From Brugia malayi (lineage: Eukaryota; Nematoda; Chromadorea; Rhabditida; Onchocercidae): a stretch of 64,000 nucleotides of DNA. Under the pieces are notes generated by a model. The model was not told the origin of the DNA. It saw only the letters and a program-made list of their open reading frames with translations, and did no database searches. The stretch spans positions 2,518,001-2,582,000 of the forward strand of contig NW_025062478.1 of NCBI RefSeq assembly GCF_000002995.4. Direction: 5' to 3'. This document shows, in pieces, positions 23,975 to 35,086 of the stretch; the stretch's first letter is position 1, and each line of letters begins with the position of its first letter. The position numbers were made by a program, and so were the translations under genes.

Positions 23975-24427
23975 ATGGCTAAGGGATTCCTATATATTTC
24001 CCTCATATTGTGCGCTCCTAACGGTATGTTGGAATTAATTTCAGCTGCAGGCTCCAACATAGATGGCAAATTTGACCTTTTGTGGGACAATGATCGACCA
24101 ATTTCCGATTTAGTTGCAACTGAAATGGCCAAAGCACAAACACACGAATGTATGTTAATATAATGATAAGTTGATTAATTAATAAAGCTTGATTTTAATT
24201 AATTACTTACTCAAAAAAATAAACAAAATTGTTAATGTAAAATAGTTTTAAAAATATTTCTTAGCTTTATTTGTGATAAAATTTGATAAAATTATTATCA
24301 CAATCACATTGCAGCAACACTAACAAATTGTGGCGCAAGCGCAATGTGCAACGAAGGACTAACTACTTTGGAAGAGAATTCGATGCTTTTCATGAGAAAC
24401 TCTCTTCATTTCATGAAACATATTTAA
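23975..24427 (+). CDS. Array copy 3: small secreted peptide, same variant as copy 2
   Basis: Exons 23975-24149 and 24315-24427, 95 residues, identical in protein to copy 2 as far as I can see. The 21-base intron remnant is at 24024-24044. The upstream flank shows a few point and indel differences from copy 2 (for example near 23720-23760), so it is a true second copy and not an assembly echo of exactly the same sequence. Confidence 0.55.
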
Positions 24428-24479
24428 ATATCAGTGATATTTATGTTATCAATTCTAAGGATTGTTAATCATTTTGAAT

Positions 24480-25718
24480 GTGAAATAATAATAAATTTTA
24501 ATAATTATGTTTAATTTTTGTGTAACATTTTTAAATTGTCCATCTAACACTGATAATTTGATAAGTGTTGTTGGATATAGTATTGAAAAGAAGAAATAGT
24601 TTTCAGATCAAATGAGCAAATATTAAAAGATTGATTAATTCAACTCAAAAAAATAGTAATTAGAATTTAAAGTAATTAGAAAACTAGTAAATAGAATTTA
24701 AATTAATTCAATTTAAAAAAAAATAGTAATTAGAAATAATTTAAAGTTTTAATAAAGCTTATCATTATAAAATGAATTAATTCAAATCAAAGATCGCTTT
24801 CTCAGTATTCTGTAAACTATAACTTACTTATAAATTATGTAACTTATCGTTTACTATGAATTTACAATATGTTAATTACAAGTTTAGTTTTCATATAAAA
24901 AATTTTTATACAAGAAAAAGTTTGATAAATATGATAATAACTGTTGTGAAATGGTAATTTATCTGATTGTCCTAAATTGAATAAGAAAGTCAGTAGAATT
25001 TTAAATCAGAAAATTATGAGAAAGCTCTATCTATTAGTTCAATTTAACTGTATTTTTTTGAAATTCAATATTAATTTATAAATTACATTTACGATTTAGT
25101 TCATATTTGTTAGATATCAGATTTCTCATTTTGAAATGTCCACGAAAAATTATAAAATGAATTTGAATGTCCAATGCTTTTCTAAAAATTTTTTTGACAG
25201 AATTGAAAAATCTTTTCGTACTTAAATAAAAAAACTTTCACTCATGACCCATTTTTTTTTCCACAGATGTCCCATAGTAATATTCAATGACTTATGACCT
25301 CAAAAATTCCTTCGTTGTCAAAATCAAAAATTCAATAATTTCAAAAATTGCATAAAACTCTATATAAGCATTAGTAGTACAAAAAGCAAGAAAAGAATCA
25401 TTTGAAAATTATCAAAATTTCTTTAAAAAAGAAAACTGTTGACATTTCAAATATTTATTTTTTTTTTCTGGATTTAATTTTCATTGAATTTAAAATTAAA
25501 TATTACCAAAAATTTTCCATTATAAGATTGTTGACAAACAGTTGTCACACGAAAATCAAGTCACCCACTTAATGAATCTCGTTTTTTTTTCCGTATCCGT
25601 TTATAATACTTTTCCTTCCACCCTAATTGCCTTTCTGTTATTCCATTATAGGAATGCAGTCAAATAATTAAATTAAAATAAAAAAAAAAAGCATGAATAG
25701 TTCAATATAAAATTTCAG
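24480..25718. other. Array spacer 3, diverged
   Basis: Starts like the other spacers but is more diverged and carries small AATTAGAA-type tandem additions near 24640-24740. From about 25525 it becomes almost identical to the 5' flank of copy 1 (from about 19465), showing exchange between copies. No gene seen. Confidence 0.7.
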
Positions 25719-25728
25719 TATAAAAAGG
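25719..25728 (+). promoter_or_regulatory. TATA box, array copy 4
   Basis: TATAAAAAGG, 346 bases before the ATG, the same distance as in copy 1. Confidence 0.55.
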
Positions 25729-26064
25729 AATGATTTTTAACTGTTTGATATTTTACAAATTTCATTATTTCCATATTCCTTTCATGTTTTATAACATTTC
25801 CGGAAACTTCTTCGCCAGATTCCGTTCAGAAATATCCTTTTTGCTCCACTTTTTCTTATGATCCTTTCCTGACCAAATGTTTCTGTACAAACGGAAATTC
25901 GTTAAATATATCCTTTAAAACCCGAAGATTCTGTTCAAGGAAAATCGTTAGGAATTATTTTATTTTACGAATATAATTGATCAAATACTGAATACGAAGC
26001 GACTAATCGATGTTGTAAAATGTAATTTCAGAATTCAACAAAATTTCACTTATTGATTTCAAAT

Positions 26065-26558
26065 ATGGCTAACGGATTCCTATATATGTTCCTTATATTG
26101 TGTGGTGCTGGTGTCGGTATGTTTCTTTTGTTCTTCACTTCAACCCTTTGCAATTTTTGTAGATCAAACAAATTGATTTGGTATTAATTTCAGTTAGAGC
26201 CTCTAACGTAGACTGCAAATTTTCCGATTCAGTTGCAACTGAAATGGCCAAAGCACAAACACACGAATGTATGTTAATATAATGATAAGTTGATTAATTA
26301 ATAAAGCTTGATTTTAATTAATTACTTAATCAAAAAAATAAATAAAATTGTTAATGTAAAATAGCGTTAAAAATATTTTTCCAACTTTCCATTAGCTTTA
26401 TTTGTGATAAAATTTGATAAAATTATTATCACAATGACATTGCAGCAACACTAACAAATTGTGGCGCAAGCGCAATGTGCAACGAAGGACTAACTACTTT
26501 GGAAGAGAATTCGATGCTTTTCATGAGAAACTCTCTTCATTTCATGAAACATATTTAA
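26065..26558 (+). CDS. Array copy 4: small secreted peptide, intron-bearing variant
   Basis: Exons 26065-26116, 26194-26268, 26446-26558; 79 residues, differing from copy 1 by VDCKF for VECKF and by Glu for Lys in the last exon (LEENS for LKENS). Signal peptide and first intron match copy 1. The second intron differs slightly in length. AATAAA follows in the 3' flank. Confidence 0.55.
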
Positions 26559-26589
26559 ATATCAGTGATATTTATGTTATCAATTCTAA

Positions 26590-27820
26590 GGATTGTTAAT
26601 CATTTTGAATGTGAAATAATAATAAATTTTAATAATTATGTTTAATTTTTGTGTAACATTTTTAAATTGTCCATCTAACACTGATAATTTGATAAGTGTT
26701 GCTGGATATAGTATTGAAAAGAAGAAATAGTTTTCAGATCAAATGAGCAAACATTAAAAGATTGATTAATTCAATTAATTCAATTTAAAAAAAATAATTA
26801 GAAGTAATTTAAAGTTGTAATAAAGTATATCATTATAAAATGAAATAATTCAAGTCAGAATTGATGTCGTTTTTTAGCATTCTGTAAACTATAACTTACT
26901 TATAAATTATGCAACTTATCGTTTACTATGAATTTACAATATGTCAATTACAAGTTTATTTTCATATAAAAAATTTTTATATGGGAAAAAATCTGTGAAT
27001 ATGAAAATAACTGTTGTGAAATGATAATTCATTTGATTGTTCTAAATTGAATAAGAAAGTCAGTAAATTTTTAAATCAAAAAATTATGAAAAGGTGCTGA
27101 CCATCAGTGTAATTTAACTGTATTTTTTTGAAATTTAATACCAATTTATAAATTGAATTTACAGTTTAGTGCATATTTGCTAGTTTTTAGATTTCTCTTT
27201 GAAATTTATTAGTTAAAAAAAAAAAAAAAAAAACTACTCACAATTTTCCAAATTCTCTATCGTACTTGGATAAAAAAAACTTTCGCTTATGAATCAAATG
27301 ACCTTTTTTCTTTACAAAGACTATCACTTACGACCTTAAAAATTCCTTCGCTATCAGAAAAAAAAAAAATAGAAATTCCAATGTTTTGCATAAATTTCAA
27401 TATAGAATAAAAAGTTATAGAAAAATAAGTAAAAAAAGAATAATTTGAAATTTTTCAAAATTTTGCTTCAACTTCAATTTTAATCTTTTAACAAAAAGAA
27501 GATGCTGTTGAAATTTTCACTTAATTTATCTATTTTTGGATTATCCAAAATTTTATCCAAAATTTTTATTGATTATAAAACTAAATATTTACTAAAAAAA
27601 TATTTGATTAGAAAATTGTTGACAAATGACTGTCGCTGGAAAATCAAATCACCCATTTAATGAAATCTCGTTTTTTTTTTTCCGTTTCCGTTTATAATAC
27701 TTTTTTTTTTTTTTCAACTGGTCATTCAATTCTATTCGCTCTCTTCTTTTCCATTATAGGAATGCAATCAAATAATTAAATTTAAAGACAAAAGACATGA
27801 ATGATTCACTGTAAAATGTT
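26590..27820. other. Array spacer 4, diverged
   Basis: Related to spacers 1-3 but with many substitutions and poly-A expansions (for example near 27217-27232). No gene seen. Confidence 0.65.
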
Positions 27821-27823
27821 AAC

Positions 27824-27833
27824 TATAAAAAGA
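27824..27833 (+). promoter_or_regulatory. TATA box, array copy 5 (decayed copy)
   Basis: TATAAAAAGA, 356 bases before the ATG; the element has lasted although the gene body is broken. Confidence 0.45.
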
Positions 27834-28179
27834 AATGATTTTTAACTTTTTGATATTTTACAAATTTCATTATTTTCATTTTTCCTTCCATGTTTTATAA
27901 CATTTCCGGAAACTTTTTCGTTAGATTCCGTTTACAAATATCCTTTGCGCCACTTTTTCTTATGATCCTTTCCTGACCACACCAAATGCTTTCGTACAAA
28001 CGATCCGGAAATTCGTTAATTAAATCCTTTAAAACCCTAAGATTCTGTTCAAGGAAAATCTTCAAAAATTAATTTTTTTTTTTTTTTTTTACGAATATAA
28101 TTGAACAAATAAAGAGACTAATCGATATTATAAAATGTAATTTCAGAATTCAACAAAATTTCACTTATTGATTTCAAAT

Positions 28180-28705
28180 ATGGCAAAGGGATTTCTATAT
28201 ATTTTCCTTTTATTATGTGGTTTTGCTGCTGGTCGTATGTTTTTGATCTCCTTCACTTCAATTATTGTTATTTTTGCAATGAGAAGTGCAATAAAATTGA
28301 ATTGGAATCAATTTCAGGTATGGCTTTATCACAAATTGTTAATTCGACAAATTGTAAGGTAATTGGCGACTAATTATCGATCTAATTGGCTATTTAAATT
28401 GCAGAAGCACAAATAGAAGGTTGTATATTTGCATAATAATAAATTAATTTAGTAGTTATACTAATACTAATTAATTACTTACTTAAAAGAAAAAAGAGAA
28501 AAGGAAAAATTTAGTTTGTAATTTTAAACTTTATGGTATTAAATAGGGTTGGAAACGTTATTTTCTTTAAACTTTTTTTTTTCTGTTAGCTGTCTTTTTA
28601 AGCAAAGAAGTAAATTTGTATTATCATTTCTATTCATTGATAAAAATTAAAATTATCACAATGACTGCAGCAACATTAGCAAATTGTGACGCAAACGAAA
28701 TTTGA
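28180..28705 (+). pseudogene. Array copy 5: decayed secreted-peptide gene
   Basis: The first exon (28180-28234) is intact and encodes the signal peptide MAKGFLYIFLLLCGFAAG. The second exon region is rearranged, with stops between the block at 28318-28358 and the AAGCACAAATAGAAG block near 28405. In the last-exon homologue the codon matching the last Cys of the other copies is TGA (28703-28705), and four TGAT/GATT repeats have been inserted just after. The other possible frame is also stopped (TGG to TGA). The most diverged copy, so probably the oldest; the 3' flank and inverted repeat (28915-28938) are still recognisable. Confidence 0.65.
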
Positions 28706-28939
28706 AACGGAAGAATAACTGATTGATTGATTGATTGATTTGGATGAGAATTGGATGCTTTTCGTACGAAACATTTTTCACTTCATAAAACATTTTTAAA
28801 TATCAGTGATATTTATGTTAGTAATACTAAAGTTGTTAATCATTTAGAATGTGAAGTAATAATATGAAATAAATTTTAATAATTTTGTGTGTAACATTTT
28901 TAAATTATCTATCTAACACTGATAAATTGATAAGTGTTG

Positions 28940-30211
28940 TTGGATGGAATAATGAAAAGAAGAAATAGTTTTCAAATCAAATGAGCAAATATTAAAAGAT
29001 TGATTAATTCAAAATATAAAGAGCAAAATTGATTGCATAGCTTTGAAATGATTTTAAGTATTGGAAAAGTGATTAGAACTGGCTATATTTTATTTAAATT
29101 AAAATGTTTAAAGTTATAACAATTTAATTAATTGATTGATCGGAGCTAAATTTCTCATAACTGCATGAGAACGTCGAGAAATTAAATATTAATTATGTTA
29201 CAATTTTTTAATATTTGAAGGTGTGAAAATTGAAATCAATTGGGATAAGTAAATAAAATGATTATGGAAAGAAAAAAAAAAGTATTTCATTTGAAATAAT
29301 ATGAATTGTTAATTTAGAATTGAGAAAATGAAATACCTCTGAAAAATGCCTTTCCGTTTATTTGAAATAATAACAACTCAATTAAATCATATGTGATAAT
29401 TTGCAGAACTCTTTTTTTTTAAAAAAAAAAAAAACTAAACTTTCGTAGAAATTGTCTCGCATTCTATTTTATTTGCAAGATAATATTCTTTTGAATTTCA
29501 CTTCTTCTAGAGATATTTTTTTATTTATTAAAAATTTTTTTTAAATTAGTTTGAAAGTAAAAGTTGAGTTTGCACTACAGTTGAGTAGGAATTTAACACA
29601 TTTTTTGCTCTCTTTTGCGTTTTTCATATTTTGTATGCGACTATGACAATACCGTGAATAGTCTTTGACGTATTCAGACGTGAATGACGTAATATTGCTT
29701 AAGTCAACCATTCATTCAGGTTGTTTTCAACTTCCTGTTGAAGTGGTATACGTGATCGTAAGCTGTGAACTGTGCGCAAAAGTCCAGCAAAAGACGTTTG
29801 CCATTATTTTAGTCTTATCAATGTTTATCTAATGCTACTTTCCAGACTACATGATGATCTTGTCATCCACACAATTTTTGTCAATCAAATGTCAAAGGTC
29901 AAGATATAATTTGTCTTTTTCAGGGTGAACTTAGAGAGCTGACGCATATATAATGAAAAAAATAGCATATTGATTTGCAGAATATTGTGATCAGAATGAC
30001 CTCTTAACAAATTTATTAGTTTGGAAGCGGTGAATTTCTAATGATGAAATCAATTCATGAATGATAACTTTGGGTTTTGAATTTACCTGGTCCTTTTACC
30101 TGGTAGAGTATGTAACCTGGTTATGACTGTATCTCAATGCTTTGTCACAGAGATGAATTTCAGTGAGGTCAACAAAATCAATGTTTAATTATAATAATTA
30201 ATAGGTGAATT
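28940..30211. other. Intergenic, higher-complexity segment
   Basis: From about 29540 the sequence is less repetitive and less AT-rich than most intergenic DNA here and contains two TGACGTA-type sites (near 29668 and 29687). It could be promoter DNA for the candidate micro-gene at 30212. No exon recognised. Confidence 0.4.
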
Positions 30212-30537
30212 ATGATGCTTGGGATATCAAATATTTGTAGAATCAAGCATGATTCCCGATATTTCAAAATATCTAAACCTACTTTTGGAGGTAAGTTTTT
30301 GTCTTTGTTTATTTATTTTATTTTTTTTTTTAATTCTTTATTTTGTTTTTATTCGATCGTAGCAGACGATAGTAGTTACTAGCAGTAGCTAATCAACTAG
30401 ATAAAAATGTGAAAAAGGGCTTTGTTTTTTTTTTAGGCCACTTTTTTTTAGGTCTCTTATCGTATGGAACAGTTACATATATTGGCCATAACTTTCAATT
30501 TACCTTTTCACTCGTTATTTTGCTTCTTGTCTCCTAA
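30212..30537 (+). CDS. Tentative two-exon micro-gene, 54 residues, hydrophobic C-terminus
   Basis: An ATG-initiated open stretch (30212-30290) ends exactly at a strong GTAAGTTTTT donor, and a T-tract/TTTTTTTTAG acceptor at 30451 restores the frame (phase 1) to a TAA at 30535-30537. That stop overlaps an AATAAA (30536-30541). The product starts with a basic, Ser/Ile-rich segment (MMLGISNICRIKHDSRYF), then GLLSYGTVTYIGHNF and a hydrophobic end (SLVILLLVS). A second in-frame acceptor 15 bases upstream (after 30436) would add five residues. A mitochondrial or membrane peptide is possible. I recognise no family; chance assembly of signals cannot be excluded. Confidence 0.35.
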
Positions 30538-30541
30538 TAAA

Positions 30542-31486
30542 AGGCCTAGGAAAAGCAAATATATCCTTCTGGCCTGCACAACTCTTTCTTAGATAAGACA
30601 CAGTTAGTCTCATATTTTATTCATGAAGCTAATTCATCAAGTCTAGCTAGCCTAAAAAGCCTAGTAAACATAGGCCTGTTTGAAATATCATTCATTTGGA
30701 TTTTTTTTTTTCTCAGTTAAATGAATTTCATCGTTATATTTAGAGCTATTAGAGAATTATCTTTCGTCTCCTCGGATGGCTTTTCGAAGAAAGGCTAATC
30801 TCCCTAAATATACTTTGTTTATTTTTTTAATTGAGCCTATCTAGCATAAAAGACTTTTATCAATAACAAAAATATTTGTAAACAACAAATATGTTATTAA
30901 AAAAAAAAAAAAAAAAAATTTTAATACGATATTATTAAAATTGCATTTTGTGCAAATAATTTAATTAAATAAATAAAATGGTCGAAGATAGAAATGTTAA
31001 AATTATTGGTATTTAAATGAAATAAAATCAAATCTTTTGTCAAATTTTTAATTTATTTCATTAAAAAAAGCAAAACAATATTAATATTTAGTGTTTTATT
31101 ATAGAAGTAAATTTAATTACTTTTTCTTTTTCTTTTTTCTTGACTTTCATGAATTGTAGTAATTAATGATAATTAATTTATAAGAATAACATGAATCATT
31201 CCTCGCATTAATAATATATATACGAACATTTTTTTTTTTTTTTAAAAAAAAAAGAAGCAATCATTAATTGTAGTCATTAAAATATATTCTAATAACAATA
31301 ACAATAATAAATAGCAACAACAATAACAATAACACTATTAGTAGTGAAACATACAAAAAATTAGTGTGATTAATTATTATTATGTAATTATAAACTCAAA
31401 TGGATAATTTGTTTGTTAATTATAAATTAGTATAAACAAATTTTAAAAAAATTTTAATACAAATTTAAATTTAAATTTTAAAATCA
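30542..31486. other. Intergenic, no gene seen
   Basis: AT-rich; poly-A near 30900-30918, CAATAA repeats near 31296-31335. No coding signal. Confidence 0.55.
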
Positions 31487-33587
31487 TTATTCTTCGTATT
31501 GTTTGATCGATGATCGAATATCTTTGAATGTTACCGTTTTTGCACTTCGCAATATTTTTTGTAATGCTTCTCGACGATCAGATACATATCGATGAGTCAA
31601 TACAAGGAGATATAAATTTGTTCTATAATCAGAAATAATTAGAAATTAATTTTTTTTTTCTTTTAAAGATACTATAATATACTTTAAATACGATAATTTT
31701 TTTTTTTAATTTAATTCTTAAAAAAATGATTTGCTAACAAAGTAAAAAAGCATCAAAAAAAGCCTGGTGATAATATAATATTAATTTAAATCGAAAAGTA
31801 TTAATTAAAATCAAAAAAAAAATATTAATTAAAATCAAAAACATTAATTTAAATCGAAAAATTCAAATAAAAAAAAAAAAAAAAACGAAAAATGATCGAA
31901 TTACAAGAATAATATTATGACAAAGAGATCCATTTCCATTTTTTTTTTTTACTAAGCAAATTTGATTTATTTATTGTAATTTCGAATAATCAACAGCGCA
32001 TTTCTTTGATTTTTTTTTTTATTTGACAGTTTTGAAATTTTAATTTTTTTTTTAAAAAAAAAAAAAGAAAGAAAATAAATGATTTGCTAACGAAGTAAAA
32101 AAGCAGAAAAATGAAGCAACAAGTGGTGCTATCCAGATGACATTTGAACCGATAAAATTCATTGTTATAATGCATAACAGACTAAATGTGTAGAATCCCA
32201 CTGATATGATAAGTATGATAAGCTGAGGGTATAGCAATTCTGGTCGAATAAACTAAAATGACAATAGGAGTTTAAAATTTTTGAGTTTAAAAAATAAAAC
32301 TTTTAGTTTAAAATTTACAAATTGACTTTTAGTTTAAAATTTACTCGAAAACTTATCGGATCACACTTCAATTTGATAAATTTATTCTTAGGATTGTATT
32401 TAAAAAAGTATGCTTGTTATATATAGTGAAAAATAATAATAAATCAAAATTTATGTTTGACTAAAAATTGGACTAAAAAAAAAACTAAAATTGTTAAAGT
32501 CAAAGGATTTATGCATTATCTATCAATTTAGGAATGAATTGAAAGAAAAAAATACTCTAAAAAAATTTCTTTTTCAAATTAATTATATTGAATTGATTTT
32601 GCTTTTTTTTTTTTTTTTTTTAAATGAATTGTTTGTGAGTAATATTAATTATATGTCAATAAATTTGCATAAATAAAAAGTAAGCTTACTTGTGTAGCTA
32701 AAATGCTAGTAATAATGGTAATTATATGGATAATATGTATAGCAATCCATAAAGCTATAGCTATTCGATAAAGTAATAAGTAATGATTAGCTCTTACTCG
32801 TGCATAATGCTAAAAAGAAAAGTTTTAAAATGAAAGAAATTAATTATTTTTCATTAGTATTATATTTATGTTACAATCAAAAAAGAGTGCAATTTACTGT
32901 TAAAAATTTTAATTTAAATTAACTAATAAAATTTACATGAAAAAACTGATTGTATAATGAAGTTTTACGATGAAGGCTTGGATTAATTAATAAAATAACA
33001 CCAATTAAAATTGCTGCTACAGTGATAAGTCCAGTGATCGGTTCATGGCATAACAATAATGTCTACAATTAATTTCTTATAATCATTTCAAATTAATTCT
33101 TTCATTTTTCTTATCAATTAATTTATTGACATTCTTTTTGTCAATTAAATAAAAATATATTTGATAAAATTTTGCTTTATTTATTTCTAATTAATTAAGT
33201 AAATAAAAGTGATTACTAGTAAAATGCAAGCAAATAAATTGTTAAAATATATTAATAGTATTCATTTAATTTCAATTTAATCTTTTATTTTTCTTGAAAT
33301 AAATCATTTAATTTGAGTTTAATCGTTTTTAAAATAAACCATTTAATTTGAATTTTAATCTTTTTTTTAAAAAATAAATCATTACTGAAAATTTTGAGTT
33401 GCATTATTAATTCATTCTTTATTAAAGTAGTAAATAAACAAACAAACAAACAAATGAAATGAATGATAAAATGATAAAAATGATAAGAAAAAAAAAAAAA
33501 AAGAAAAAAAACCTGAACATGAATTCCGCAACGTCTATGATAATTAGCATCAGTAAAATGAGCTGGCAATATAGTATAACTACACAT
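31487..33587 (-). CDS. Four-transmembrane protein of unknown function
   Basis: Five exons (transcript order): 33587-33513, 33062-32937, 32809-32690, 32252-32092, 31622-31487; 205 residues. The N-terminus is short and polar with a RRCGIHVQ segment. Four hydrophobic helices follow at about 37-52, 78-105, 114-140 and 146-168, then a basic, cytosolic-looking tail ending KQYEE. Layout and the Cys/His turn before the first helix recall the small four-pass nematode proteins related to the LAPTM group, but I cannot assign the family firmly. The start ATG is the first in frame. Confidence 0.7.
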
Positions 33588-35086
33588 TATTCATAATAAC
33601 ATTTAACAAATAAAAGATGAAATTGAAGAAAGAGAATGATGAAAATAGATGTAAAAGCTAATATTTCAATTGCTCTGAACAACTGTTTCAAATGTTTAAA
33701 TTTTCTTCAATATTTTCTTTTCAAAAAAAAAAAAAAAAAAATATTACAATCAATAAAAAAAAATAAAATAATACAAAATTTCTTTTTTCTCTTTTCTTAT
33801 CAATATTTCAATTACTGTTACTTTGTGAATATTTTAAAATGTAACAATTTTTACAAAAAAAAAAAAAAAAGGAACAAAAAATTTTTTAAACAATTTTTAT
33901 TTTATACGATATAAAGCAATTAGCTATGTTCTATGTTTATTGTATTCTAATTTATCAACTAAATTAGAATTGTATTTTAGATTATCAAAATTGCATACTT
34001 TTATCAACAAAATTTACAAAATGAATTTTGTTGATTTATTTTTAGAATAATTGCTAATAAAAAGTAGAAAGAGTAAAATAAATAATAACAATTAGAAAGT
34101 ATAAAATTCTAAAACTTTGTTTTTTTTTTTTTTATTTTTTGTTTTATTTTTATAAAAGATTAGAATAATTTGTTGTTTGTGGAAAATTTGATTGAAATGA
34201 TCTAATTATGGTACCATGTAGTAGGACAAAAAAGATTTATTATTGATGAATTCTGCATTTGATGAGATGCATTTAGTTCTGCAAGTAGTATAATTATTAA
34301 AATTATCAAAATGTGATTAAAAAAGCAAATATCATTTTGATTATTATATTTTAAACTACTAATTGTAAATTTTGGAAATTAGAAGAATGATTATATAATA
34401 TCGTAAGATCTTTTTATTTATTAAATAAACGATAAATTATCAATTATATGTACAAATAAAAATATTTTTAACTGATAAAATACAAACAATCAAAGTATGA
34501 TAAGAAAAATGAATAGAAAGCACATTAATTATCAGATATATCACTGTAGTAGCACTTTAAAAAAGAAAAAATAAAGTTTATCAGAATTCTTTGATTTCTG
34601 AAATTGTTTCATTATCCATTTCCTTTTTTTTTTTTTCTTTTTTAAACTAAAATGAAAATTAATGAATTCAATTATTATATGTAAAAGTTTAGAGATTTAA
34701 TTCAATTTATTAAAATTTGAGAAAAAAAAAATAAAAGACATGGCAGTTAAGCATAATTATTAATAATACAATTAAAGATTTAATACAAACATTCTTTATA
34801 TAAAGTATCTCGGAATAAATGATCTAATTAAAAAAAATTTTTTTTTTTGTTTGTGTGTGTGTGTGTGATCCATCATTGTCAAATATAACAATAAATATTT
34901 CAAAAATTTTGATTTGAATTAAAAATTTAGAATCAATTTTGATAGATATATATCATGAAAAGATATTAAAATTAGTAACTAATTATTATCAATAAACTAA
35001 TTATTAACTGTTATCACTAACAATGTATTTGTTTATTAGATATCACAGATCAGAATAAATTCATAAATTATTTATTAATCATTTTG
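33588..35086. other. Intergenic, no gene seen
   Basis: Poly-A/poly-T runs and a short (GT)n near 34852-34867. No conserved exon recognised on either strand. Confidence 0.55.

Noticed and set aside
28168..28362. 64-residue frame over the first exon of array copy 5
   Set aside because: It reads through a conserved donor into the first intron; homology with the other copies shows a broken gene.
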